NCBI GenBank assembly: GCA_037783545.1
Contig: JBBELK010000399.1
Span: 496,001-560,000, forward strand
Source of the DNA: Henricia sp. BOLD:AAB3569
Lineage: Eukaryota > Echinodermata > Asteroidea > Spinulosida > Echinasteridae
DNA: 64,000 nucleotides
Direction: 5' to 3'
Made by a program: the position numbers and the translations under genes. The number at the start of each line of letters is the position of its first letter. The stretch's first letter is position 1. The notes under the pieces are model-generated. The model saw only the letters and a list, made by a program, of their open reading frames with translations. It did not search any database and had not been told where the DNA came from. Positions 9,008-20,500 of this stretch are shown piece by piece.

Positions 9008-9014
9008 TTTTATA
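9008..9014 (-). promoter_or_regulatory. TATA box for PolB
   Basis: TATAAAA on the minus strand, 56 bases upstream of the predicted exon 1 ATG, so initiation is expected near 8980. It is immediately followed upstream by four 39-bp repeats. Confidence 0.5.
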
Positions 9015-9025
9015 GATCCCGACTT

Positions 9026-9185
9026 GTTCAAATGGTATGTCGGTGACAAGGAAGTAAAAGTATTGTTCAAATTGTATGTCGGTGACGAGGAAATAGAAGT
9101 ATTGTTCAAATTGTACATCCATGTCGGTGACAAGGAAATATAAGTATTGTTCAAATTGCATGTCGGTGACAAGGAAGTTAAATAA
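9026..9185. repeat. Four 39-bp repeats upstream of the PolB promoter
   Basis: Units begin GTTCAAAT at 9026, 9065, 9104 and 9149 and each holds ATGTCGGTGAC followed by RAGGAA. The third unit has a 6-base insertion. Position next to the TATA box suggests binding sites for a regulator; the polymerase's zinc fingers are one possible reader. Confidence 0.8.
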
Positions 9186-9204
9186 CCTAAGGGAGTAAGT
9201 TGTC

Positions 9205-9775
9205 GTGACGTACAAGGAAACTAAGGGCGTGAGGTACAGCTGGAAGAAACAGAACTTAAGGATGAATGTTCAACTGACATCGAGATAAGTATGAGGAAAC
9301 TAAGGGCGTAATGTTAGGTTGGAGGAAACGGACCGTAAGGATGTGATGGTGTGCGGATTAGGTCTAAGGACACCTATTTGTCTGTGGCAGATTTATCAAA
9401 CTAAAGAAACGGAACTTAAGGATGTATGTTCAACTGACATCGAGATAAGTATAAGGAAACTATGGATGTAAGTTGTAGTGACGTGATAATTACAAGGAAA
9501 CTAAGGCCGTAATGTTAGGTTGGAGGAAATGTAAAGCAAGGATGTGATGGTGTGCGGATTAGGTCTAAGGACACGTTGTAGTGACATGATAATTACAAGG
9601 AAACTAAGGGCGTAATGTAGAGCTGGAGGACATGTAAAGCAAGGCTGTGATGGTGTGCGGATTAGGTCTAAGGACACGTTGTAGTGACATGATAATTACA
9701 AGGAAACTAAGGGCGTAATGTAGAGCTGGAGAAAATGTAAAGCAAGGATACATGTTGTAACTTCGTGCAGATTGA
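9205..9775. repeat. Degenerate repeats, period about 103 bp
   Basis: The phrase ACAAGGAAACTAAGG recurs at 9492, 9595 and 9698 with a regular 103-base period, and more diverged copies extend left to about 9209. Each unit also holds GTGTGCGGATTAGGTCTAAG. Subterminal tandem repeats are common in Polinton terminal repeats, so this may mark the element's right end. Confidence 0.75.
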
Positions 9776-10711
9776 GACACACCATATCAAACCTTGTTTC
9801 CTATACACTTGCATACACATTTTAATTTATTTCCTTATATCAAGTGGATATTTTATATACATTTTCTTCACATGTTCTACTCTTATTAATTTGATGATTT
9901 TGATTAGTTATCTTTTCTCCAAATAGACGACGTCACATCGAAATGATTTTCAGACGAGTACCGCATTATCTGTTACTGCTCAACGACCATCGATCGTCAT
10001 GATCATAAGTTAGCGTGAATCGTAAATCTTTTCTTTGACTCCATCACCGTCCTTGCAATAGCTAACGACGGTTCGAACTTTTTTTCGACATTGTTTAAAT
10101 GAATGGGGTGTGTGATGGGGGAGGGGGAGATAGGAGGCGGGGTGAGTTAGGGGGAAACAAAGTACCTGTCACCACCAAGTGGGATTATAGTTAGGGCTGT
10201 ATTTGGGGGTAGGCGGCAACCAACCACCTCACACCACCATATGGAGCATGGCACCGCACCACACCACCATTTTTGCTCATGACACCACCCGGCACCGCAC
10301 CACACCACCATTTTTGCTCATGACACCACCCGGCACCACACGGCACCACCCGACACCACCCGACACCACACATATTTTGAACATTATCACCACCTACGGG
10401 GGTGTGCATTGCTCACTACATACTACTAGCGGGTATTGGTCCAGCAGAACACATGGGCGATATCAGCTGAACTTATAAGAAAGACCGTGTTGCAGAATTG
10501 CATCTGATTTTGACTATTTTTGCATCAGCACCACAAGTATAAATTGACATCTAGCTCTGAATGCAAGAAAATCGACGTTCTTTCGTCACAATTTAGGAAA
10601 AGTGAATTTGACTTCCTATTGCACTGCATTTGAACTGTTATCTTATATTAACATTTAACACGATATAAACATCAGAAACGTCTGGAACTGTCAGAGTTTA
10701 CAAGAAGAAAC
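9776..10711. other. Intergenic region with CACC-rich repeats
   Basis: No gene is seen. At 10245-10375 about 40-base units of CACCACCATTTTTGCTCATG and CACCCGGCAC repeats are present. A weak TATA-like GATATAAAC lies near 10662, about 45 bases before the lectin ATG. Confidence 0.5.
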
Positions 10712-11428
10712 ATGTTGGCCATTTATGTGTCTATATTGTTGGCTGCTGTTTCTGAGGTAGTTTTCAGCGGTTGCCCTGAACAGTGGCACGGCTGGCGTGA
10801 CTCGTGTTACAAGTTGCTTGCCGGCAAACACTCATGGGACACAGCAATGCAGCTGTGCGGCCGTTTGCAACCAGGAGGAGCCCTGGCCACGCCCACATCC
10901 AGGGAGGAGAACCAGTTCATATGGAAGATGCGTTCACACGACGGATATTGGATCGGATGCCATAATTTCGACATGGATCAAAAGTGGGAATGCACTGGTG
11001 TGAACGCGTCCCTGGATTTCGTCGAGTGGACCCCCACGTATCCGCGCTTTCACAGGCGTGACAAGGCTTGCGTTTTCGTGTACCAAGGCGGAGACGGACA
11101 ATGGCAACACGGACTGTGTGCCAACTTGAAACACGCTATTTGCGAATCGCCCCAAGTCAATCTCGTCCCTCGTAGCTATTACTGCACGAGGCTCGGAGAC
11201 GATGGCCGCATTTCAACGCGTTGTATGCAGGGCCGAGTTAGCATCAAGAACCTGACGGTTTCTGGAATCGGTCAGTGCGCTCAATCTTGCAAAGCCTACC
11301 CTGGGTGTCGCTCATTTGATATTTTTCAGAAAGGGAAAGCCAAAATGTGTCAGCTGAACAACGCAACCAGCCTCGACATTAAAGCTACAAAAGATATTTC
11401 AGATAGGTGTGCCCATTTTGATCTGTAA
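10712..11428 (+). CDS. Secreted C-type lectin-like protein with a C-terminal PAN/apple domain
   Basis: 238 aa in one exon. A signal peptide (about 1-19) has a hydrophobic core and probable cleavage before Cys21. The C-type lectin domain (21-144) shows conserved Cys pairs C21/C32, C49/C144 and C120/C136, with YWIG at 79-82 and WECTG at 92-96. The usual EPN or QPD calcium-site triplet and WND are not seen (GQWQH takes the last place), so sugar binding may be calcium-independent or lost. Residues 158-233 are Cys-rich like a PAN/apple domain (C158, C171, C189, C193, C199, C213, C233). N-glycosylation sites are near 98, 180 and 217. It probably binds carbohydrate or protein outside the cell, for defence or adhesion. 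Being intronless is unusual; an upstream untranslated exon cannot be excluded. Confidence 0.88.
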   Translation: MLAIYVSILLAAVSEVVFSGCPEQWHGWRDSCYKLLAGKHSWDTAMQLCGRLQPGGALATPTSREENQFIWKMRSHDGYWIGCHNFDMDQKWECTGVNASLDFVEWTPTYPRFHRRDKACVFVYQGGDGQWQHGLCANLKHAICESPQVNLVPRSYYCTRLGDDGRISTRCMQGRVSIKNLTVSGIGQCAQSCKAYPGCRSFDIFQKGKAKMCQLNNATSLDIKATKDISDRCAHFDL

Positions 11429-11556
11429 ATATTGAGGCACATCAACTTTATACGAGATTACACGAGATTATACGAGACTCTCGAGCCGTTGTAAATATTT
11501 TGTGAACATTGTTATGTGTGTAGCAGTGACATAAATTATTCCCGAATTCGAGAATT

Positions 11557-11675
11557 AGGCTGGATCCGAATTAGTGGCTTTGGCTGTGACTGTGGCTGCA
11601 GTTGCTATGCCGTTTCTAAGGACTGACATTGTCAGCCCATAGCAACAGCCACAGCCACTAATTCGGATCCAGCCT
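11557..11675. mobile_element. Hairpin MITE, 119 bp
   Basis: Inverted arms begin AGGCTGGATCCGAATTAGTG and extend about 50 bases with small gaps, closing around 11610-11630. No coding capacity. Confidence 0.8.
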
Positions 11676-12017
11676 CAGCGTCATATCTATATCTAGGATT
11701 GGTGCACAGCACCGCCATTGCCGAAGATTTTGCTTAGATTGTGTTGTTAGTGATTTTCTTCAAGAAAAACGAATTTAATTAATTCTTTTAGATTTTTGGT
11801 CAATAATTGTGTTAAGAGATTATCTTTTACAGAAATATTGTGGGATAACTGCCACAAAAATTTCCGAAAGATGTTCATCTTGCATTGTGGGTAATTTATA
11901 AGGTAGACCTATTAGGAGGAAATCATTTTGGCAAAATTTTAAATTTCAAGGCTAACTCACTTGTATTTTAATTCTCATTTTCGGGTTTTTAAAACAAAAT
12001 TTAAATCTTTACAACTA

Positions 12018-12110
12018 ACACTATGAACAACTAACAATGGAAATTTGGCACACACCATTGTTAATAACAATGGTTTGTGCCAAATTTCCATTGTTAGTTG
12101 CTCATAGTGT
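12018..12110. mobile_element. Near-perfect hairpin, 93 bp
   Basis: Arms of about 45 bases begin ACACTATGAACAACTAACAA; the loop is a few bases around TTAATAA. Typical of a very small MITE, and able to form a long hairpin RNA. Confidence 0.8.
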
Positions 12111-13104
12111 AAAGGTCCATAATTGGGGCACCAAAGCAGCACTTTGCACCTGATAGAAATGATTTCGGGTGCAAAGGGTAAAAAACAATGCAACTCCTCA
12201 AACTTTATTTCTTGGAAAATGTTAGTCTGGTTCCCAGACCAAAATATTCCGACTATTCAGAGATCATCTTTAGGTCAGGCAGCTGTCAGTCAGCTATATA
12301 TTGAAACAGGCGAAATTCCTCCCGTTTCCTAAAGTTTCCGGAGTTACCCGAATTACCCGGACGTTATAGTTAATCTTCGGGTACGATTCGTCATTGTTTT
12401 GAGAATTTGAATAGGCGCCGCGCGCCGCTGCATGTTTATTTATGATGATACACAGACAAGGTTTGAATTTGATTTTTGTTCCTATAATAATGGGCATGTG
12501 GAAATGTTTAAGGTTAGATATTTATATATTTTAAGGTGCCTTTTCTATTTATTGGTGTTTGGGCGCTTACAAACGCGGTACGGTAAAGTGATAATTCAAA
12601 GAAGATCGCCACAACGTTAAAACCCCATTGCTAATCCCTGACCGGTCTCCGGAAGTGTGACCCGAAACGAGACTTTAATACATTTGAATTCTACGTACAT
12701 AATTAGCTCTTTAAAATGAATTGTTTTCTACAAGTTGAGATACAGCTTTTTTCTGTTGGTATTTTTGGTAAATAATAATTTTATTTTTGTGCAATAAAAA
12801 AGAAGCCATAGTGACCTGAAAGTTAATGAGCTTGTAGTCTCGGCATTTTAAAGTTATTTGCAAGAATAAAAAGTTGAGATAGAAATCCTACAAAATCAGA
12901 AATAATGTCCACGAATAATTCATTGATTTTGACTTGCAATGGGTGTATTTCTCCAAAAAAGACACGAAAAACATTTGGGAGTTTGAAGCGGCAAGTAAAT
13001 TGCAGTCTCCTTGAGGGACTTATTCAAGTCTAATTTAGCTGTCAACAGCGCCCTCACGAGCCCAGCAGTTTTGATGCGACAGAAGTTACGAAAAAGCGAA
13101 AGAA

Positions 13105-13184
13105 ATGGCTACAAAAAGCAGGATAATGTGGAATATTCCGGACCCTCTACTGTTTGACGACTGTATGTTTAGTGGCAGAACGAG
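13105..13184 (+). CDS. Candidate first coding exon, 26 codons, unknown product
   Basis: AAAGAAATGG gives a good start context. The open frame begins MATKSRIMWNIPDPLLFDDC and ends at a donor ACGAG|GTGAGA. I do not recognise the protein. No downstream exon in a matching frame was found; the next exon-like block (16901) meets a stop quickly. It may be the 5' exon of a short-ORF or non-coding transcript. Confidence 0.3.
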
Positions 13185-13899
13185 GTGAGAGTAAAGAAAG
13201 GTTTTCATTGCAAACCGTATGTGTTAATTTTGGGTTTTATATCTGTTCCTTGCTCTACATCGACCTAGACTGGTTCCCGTCCACATATTCCACATAGGAG
13301 AATAATATAAGGACAGGTAAAGGGCGCTTCATCTTGATCTGTAATTGGTCGTCTTTGCGCGTGCGCATTGTGTTTTTATATTTAAAAATTGGCCAAGCCC
13401 TTTGCTTTAGGCAATGTACTTTATTTACATAATTGGATATGTTCGACACGCACGGCCAATTTACAAATGTCAATGCAAAATCTGCGCACTTACTAAAAAA
13501 AAAAGAAATTATAATAATAACCACGTGACGGGCAGAATTCTGCCCGTCATGGCTGCCCTTTCCCTATATTTTCACAATAAGCGAACCAATCTATAGGGAT
13601 CGGGAACCAATCTAACATCAACCATGTGATGTCGACGGTCCGAAGTAAAATACATGAATGTTGGGCGCAATATTTTAATGCTGGGCGCAATATTTTAATG
13701 CTCAGCGCAAATTTTGAATTTGCGCGCGCAGATTTTGAACTTCACCCAGTTCAAAGATTGCGCAGCGCAAATTTTGATTCCGAATGCAATTTCAGAATCT
13801 GCGCAACATAGGTTGGGTGAAAAATGGTATTTTTTTAGTTTATGTCCCAACTCGAATTTAAGGAAAATTATTATTGGAATCGATAGCTTGGACGATTTT

Positions 13900-15764
13900 G
13901 GGTCATTCCATGTCAAATCAACCAGTGGTCCCCAGGTGACCCTCTCAGATTTTGATGAAATTTCATAAGAATGATTGAGTGTGGCCCGAATGAACACATA
14001 CAAAAAAGTAAGATCATTCTCCATGTCGTTTTCGAGATATGGCCAGTTGAAATTTGGTCAAGAGGGCCATTTTCTGCTCGCGCGTGTCGTGAAAAGAGAT
14101 TTTTGTGATATTTTCCGACCTTGAAAGCTCATAATTCAGTCTTTGTACCAGGTAGAGAGCTCAAATTTGGTATTCTAGCTTACTTCTTGGCAAAATTCTT
14201 GAATCTGCACTCAATTTAACTATCTCATTTATTTTTCTGGTTATGGTCACCCAAAGTAGGCACTTTATTCAGCCAAAAATGTTTTTTTGTGATTTTTGGG
14301 GTCACCCTGTGCCCACATGATGGGTCAAATAAATCCTATATTCCCTGGGTAGTATCTATGGGTGCATGTCTATACCCATAAGCAATTATAAGCTCACCAA
14401 TGCATTAATTAAGAAATGGCATGGGCCCAAAGTTGGCTCCAGCCACAAAAAGGTCAAAACGACCCATCCCGTCTTGACCCCGGTTGACCCTGTGATCAAT
14501 TGAAACATTTTTTGAAATTTACACCAGTTAAACATATGTATTATATCTACTTATACACCAAATTTCAGCTTTGGCACTCAACTCCTTCATGGTGTGGTGG
14601 CAATTTGAATATTAGAAGTTTTTCGCTTATTTAAACATAAATCCGTACAGTAATTTAACATCATACAGTGTATTTCAACTTTGAAGCTTGTGTAATTTAT
14701 TTTTTGCAGCTAGAAAAAAAGTATATTCAACACTAAAATTCATCAGAAAAAGTTTGTTTTTGTTTTTATTATTGTTTTTAGAAATAACATGTAAATACCA
14801 TGTACAGCACATGTACAGACACAGTTACATGTTATTTACATGGTATTTACATGGTATGGTAATTACATGTACATGTTAGCCAATGTTAAAATTATTGTAA
14901 CTAAAAAAACTGTAAGAGTGGCCATCCCAAATCTTTCTGGAAATGTTCCTTACATCTTAAGCTAAAAAATAAATAAACAATTACGCATTTTGACAAATAC
15001 GCATTTTTGCAAATCAAGGAAAAAGGTGCGAAAAACGTCTATTTCTCAAATTGCCACCACACCATGAAGGAGTTGAGTGCCAAAGCTGAAATTTAGTGTA
15101 TAAGTAGATATACTATATATGTTTAAGTGATGTAAATTTCAAAAATAAATTCAATTGATCGCGGGGTCAACCAGGGTCAAGACGGGAGGGGTCTTTTTGA
15201 CCTTTTTCTGGCTGGAGCCAACTTTGGGCCCATGCCATTTCTTAATTAATGCATTGGTGAGCTTATAATTGCTTATGGGTATAGACATGCACCCATAGAT
15301 AATACCTAGGGAATATAGGATTTATTTGACCCATCATGTGGGCACAGGGTGACCCCAAAAATCACCAAAAACTTTTTTGCCTGAATAAAGTGCCTACTTT
15401 GGGTGACCATAACCAGAAAAATAAAGCAGATACAGTTAAATTGAGTGCAGATTCATGAATCTCGCCAAGAAGTAAGCTAGAATACCAAATTTGAGCTCTC
15501 TACCTGGTACAAAGACTGAACTATGAGCTTTCAAAGTCGGAAAATATCACAAAAATCACTTTTCGCGACTCGCACGAGCACAAAATGGCCCTCTTGACCA
15601 AATTTCAACTGGTCATATCTCGAAAACGACTTGGAGTATGATTTTACTTTTTTGTATGTGTTCATTTGGGCCACACTCAATCATTCTCATGAAATTTTAT
15701 CAAAATCTGAGAGGGTAACCTGGGAACTTTTCAGAAAATTGGTTGATTTGACGCGGAATGACCC
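13900..15764. mobile_element. Fold-back element with arms over 700 bp
   Basis: The left arm, 13900-14626, starts GGGTCATTCCATGTCAAATC. The right arm, 15028-15764, is its diverged reverse complement. A 401-bp loop holds palindromic ACATGTA sequence (about 14785-14880). No transposase frame is seen. Blocks just outside (about 13860-13899 and 16040-16083) are also inverted copies of each other, so the structure is probably nested. Confidence 0.88.
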
Positions 15765-16469
15765 TTTTAGAATAGGAATACTTACATACATTTCCGTCGC
15801 AAAGGCTTAGTTTTAGAGAAAAATCACGGAAAAAATATTGCATATGATTGCACGCAAAGCGGCCGGCCAGAAACCAAACGGATCATCACGCGCACCCCCT
15901 CTTTCTTTACGCGCTTCACGCACTGCTCGCCCGGCAGCAGTTTCACACACTTTTGTATGGCGGCGGGCGTGACAAAAACACAGATTTTTCATGGAAACGC
16001 AACATTTGCGACGGAAATGTCAATGGAAAAGGTATTTCAAAATCATCCAAGCTATCGATTCCAATTATTATTTTCCTTAAATTCCAGTTGTGACAATTAC
16101 CTCCTGGAATCAACAGATAATCTAATTTTAGGATATTCTTCACACTTGCACTTTTGTCGCAAATGTTGCTTTTTTGTAGAGAAATCACATCTTCTCAGGA
16201 CTTCAAAAATTGCCTTCAGTTAGTGCACAAGATAACCATTCACGCGTGTGGGCAGCGCCCTCTGTTGTCACACTTACACTCAGAGTGCTCGCGCCGCATT
16301 TTTGTGTATTACGTTATGCAGTAATTTTATCATTTATTTATCTCAAAAAAGCAACATTTCCGACAGAAGTGCAAGTGGGAAGTACATATAATCTTAGAAT
16401 TGGATGATCTGTTGATTTCATGAGGTAATTTCCTTCAAATCTTTGTTCAACGTAAACGAAAAAAATACC
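15765..16469. mobile_element. Diverged or rearranged member of the GG-ended MITE family
   Basis: 16092-16469 shares long stretches (GTTAGTGCACAAGATAACCA, GCAACATTT) with the two clean copies at 27858 and 30894 and has the same right end (AAAAAAATACC). The left part is rearranged and shares sequence with the outside of the fold-back element. No clear target duplication was found. Confidence 0.65.
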
Positions 16470-17580
16470 AACGAAACATATGCATTTAGAATTCCACTTT
16501 CTCAATCAAATTAACCCTAAAAAAGCAATCCTAGCTGTTTATCATCTCTATGAAAAGCGGGACGAAGGTTTCTGGACCATTGAGAATGTCGATAAGATTT
16601 AATATATTTGAATATAAACACAAAAGCTGCAAAACACAGATCGCGACTGCACAACTCAAAGGGAAACTTTTCACTTTGGAGTAGTTTGCATCTGATTTTT
16701 CCCCTTTTTTTGCAAAATAATGAAATTTTGGCATAATGAAATATTTTGGTGCGGGGTCAAAATCACATGCGGGCGCTGACGAGAAACTAGTAATCTAATT
16801 TCATTGGCCTTACTATAATTCCCTCTAAATGCCTTTTCAGCCATCAGTGGGTGCAGATCAAAAATGTTGTTGCTAATTTTTGTTTCTTATGTATTCACAG
16901 ATTGAAGATGGAGCCCACAGACCGTGGAGCTTGATATTACACACTACAAAAATGGATGTGTTGCCATGGATACTAAAGACACAGGAGAGGTGAGTTTTTG
17001 ACCATTATTCCAATTTTATTACAGTGGAAATTTACTATAATGAACACCATTACAAACATTTATTATCTTTGAGCTTCTGGACCAGTTTCATTTTTTGGGA
17101 GTCACAGTTTCTGTGGTCGCATGGGGCTGGTGTAATGTTTTGCCACATTTTAATACATGTGGGAAAAAAATATTGACATGTTGGTGTGTTATCTCCTATC
17201 AAGTTCTCCTGTCAAATTAACTTCATTTTTCAGAGAAACCAAAATTTCCACTAAAAGACTGCCGAAGTGAATACGTCATCTTTTGTTGGTTGCCTAGGCA
17301 ATTGGCTCTAAACTAAAAATAAATGAACCGTGTCCCTGTGCTTTTGCAATGGTACCTTTCCAACGGCCATGTTAGTTTAGAGCCAATTGCCATGGCAACC
17401 CACGTCACACTTCGGCTGTCTATTGGCAATTTGGCATTTATTTCTTTGATACCGGTAGTTTGTGTAGTATCAAATTTCATATTAAAATTTTGCAGATAAT
17501 TGCTCATTCACATACACTGCATCATAAAGTAATACCGTCATCTGAATGTATTATTCTTGCCTTATTCAAAATTATGCAAA

Positions 17581-20500
17581 TTTGCTCATGTTTATTCATA
17601 CAAGGTGTCCCCCTGAAGTTCAGTTCCAGTTTGGTTTTTTAGAAGTCACATAGTGGCCATGGTTTCATCATGATTACCCATAATGCCCCAATGCACTGAT
17701 TGCTCCAACACACATTTTCCCTCTTTTGCATAATTTGCTCATGTTTATTCATGAATGGTGTTTCCCTGAAGTTCAGTTCCAGTTTGGTTTTTTAGAAGTC
17801 ACATAGTGGCCATGGTTTCATCATGATTACCCAGAATGCCCCAATACACTGATTGCTCCAACACACATTTTCCCTCTTTTGCATTTGCTCATGTTTATTC
17901 ATGAATGGTGTTTCCCTGAAGTTCAGTTCCAGTTTGGTTTTTTAGAAGTCACATAGTAGACTTGGTTCCAAGTCCGAGATCCTGTTTTGTTTTCCGTTTC
18001 CGATTTTTGAAATGTATGGACAGGGAACTAGTCTATTTCGGTTCAGTATCTCGGACTTGGAAATCCTGCACGCCTGTTGTACACGGTCTATGGGAATTAA
18101 GTCCAAAACTGGACGTAACGATTTGATTGGTTGAAATCGCTGGAAGCCCTCTGTGTTGTGCATATTCATTAAAAATCTTGTAGAGGATGTATTTTTGCGA
18201 GTCGTGTCGTATGCTGGTACATGGTCGTGTCGGATTGTTTACAAACCTGTTGTAAATTATCTACAAAATTCTGACATATCGGTTGAGAATTTACTGACAT
18301 TCGCATATGGTTGAGATGGTGAAAGCATCTGGGGGCACATGACATGTGAATTGAATCTTCAACAGGTAATCACTTAAAATTAGAAAAGATTACCATACGC
18401 GGCCAGTGCCCGCACATGCCTGGCTGGCTTAGCCGGCCTAGCGCTGCCTGGGCCAGGCGGTCGTGGGCCGGGGCCGGCTGCGGCGCGGGACGGGCAGCCT
18501 CTACCCGGTTTCACGGTACGTTAATGTTCACATATGACTAAGACTTACATGCAGTAAGAATGGAGAAGTTGAGCAGAAATAATTTTTCTTTAAAATTAAT
18601 ACTTATCAAACCTTGGTAACTTGCTGATTTGATGAAAAAAACAAATTTAGGAATGAGAAAAATTAACAATTTTATCAAGAAACATTTTTTAAAGCCAATC
18701 TCTTATTTGTTGTCCTAATAAAATAAGCCTGAGGTTTTACATTGTCTGAAGACTGAAGCCAGAGTTCTCCATTCTTTCGGGTAATCTTGCCAAAAAGTCA
18801 AACTTGAGCAAGCATGCTCAGATGCTAGTGAGCTAGAAACAGGCATCTGCTTTGTTAGCTGGATGTCGTGGGTTCAAATCCCACCTGATCCGAGCACGTA
18901 TGCTATGAAATTTTCCCGATAGTATCTTGGGGGAAAACATTTAGTATACTTGTACACCGTTAGTAATTCCATAGTTGGGAAAGGGCAAAACATATAGCCT
19001 ACATGTCATGATATAGGCCTTATGCACATGTATGAATGGTTTCCCCAACCACTTCTCCGCTCTACCCCACCTCAGAGAAGGGGATTGTCTCTTTTCAAGT
19101 GACAAAATCTCACCCAGGGGTACGGGTGTGCGATGCAAAATCATGCACGTTTTGCACAGACAATCTGATTTCCTTTTGTCAAAATCCCCACCCTGGGTGC
19201 ATTAAAAAAATGTGACCAAACCCTCACCTAAGAGGAAATATTACCCTAATTAGTAAGCACAAGCAGGTAGATTTACGTAGATTCACTTTTTGGGGGTGTG
19301 TGGGGGGTGCTTTTTAAATAAGCTTAATTTTTGGTATATTGTTTTGATTTTCTATTTTTATTTTGGTCAGGTGCTCTTAATTCAGAAACATGCATCCAAA
19401 AACTGCATCTGTTAATTAGCTCTTGTGACACATGTATATGTCAGGAAAGGCAAAGTATGGTAATTTATACCAATAACCTTTTTACTTGTAATTGTGCACA
19501 GAGTCCAACTGAGGCAGGACTTCTTCGAGAGCTCAGCTTGAACTCACTGCAGGAAGCCTTGGCAATGCCTTTGTGATGAGTTGCAGATTCTCAGGGACTA
19601 TTCACAAGTACAAGCTTGAAAGGAACTGGGGTACCAAGGAACTGCCACAAAACTTAAAGAGGAGTTCAGCATGATATGGACAGCATGATATTTTCCTACG
19701 GTGATTAGAGCACAATTTGAGTACTTTGCAACATCCTAGCTCCAACACACAGCCTTGGGAAAACATTATTGGACCACCTACAACCTGACAACAAAAATAA
19801 GTACATGTATGTAAGAATTTGTTACGGCATGTCGTACATTTTTGATGCCTTGTAAGCCTCCTGAGCTAATGACTATTGTCTAAGACCAAATATCATAAAC
19901 ATAAGCCTGGTTGCTGAGGGATTTTTTTGAATAATTCAAGACATAGGTGGTCCAATATTTTTTTCCCAAGGCTTTATGTCTCTGGGGCCTCTGAAGAGGC
20001 CCCCAGTCCTTCCTAGGTTAATTAGCCAGATTTAAAAACATATATTTCACTCTGTTTCACTGAGGTACATCTAACATTTTTTTGAGTAGAATTTACAAAG
20101 ATAACAATACAGGTACAATTGCATAGTCTCGTAGGTTTTGTTCAATTTGCCATGATCTTTGTTTGATTTTCTTTTTCTTGTACTAGGTAGATTCACAAGC
20201 TGCAAAAATGAGGGCGATTTTTTATACCCATTTTGTGCCTACAAATTCATATGCAGCACTATATGGGGACGAGGGTACACCCCCCACCCCCCTACCATTG
20301 TCCCCCCATTGTGTCTGAATTCCTTTCAGTTTTTAGGGGTGGTTGGTGCGTTAACAAAAGGGAAGAGAGTGTGTTGAGTCATATAGGCCCCAAATCCTGC
20401 TGGGTATATACAAATTGTGACAAATTTTTAAACCTACAATCTCTTCGGGAGGCATTTTAAGCAATACATTATAAAATGTTTAATGTAGAGCATTTTTTTT

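Larger units (their letters stand above)
1..9800 (-). mobile_element. Maverick/Polinton (adintovirus-like) element, right-hand part
   Basis: Five minus-strand genes typical of this class lie together: protein-primed PolB, packaging ATPase, a pX-like basic peptide, an accessory protein and a retroviral-type integrase. ATPase, pX and the 163-aa gene are packed with 0-2 base gaps, as in a virus. The left end is cut by the window, so capsid and protease genes and the left terminal repeat are not visible. The right limit is uncertain; tandem repeats at 9026-9775 may belong to the terminal repeat, and no clear target duplication was found. The open frames suggest a recent insertion or one under selection. 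Confidence 0.85.
11429..13104. other. Intergenic region after the lectin gene
   Basis: Contains two hairpin MITEs (11557-11675 and 12018-12110) and no convincing gene. No canonical AATAAA was found soon after the lectin stop. Confidence 0.5.
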
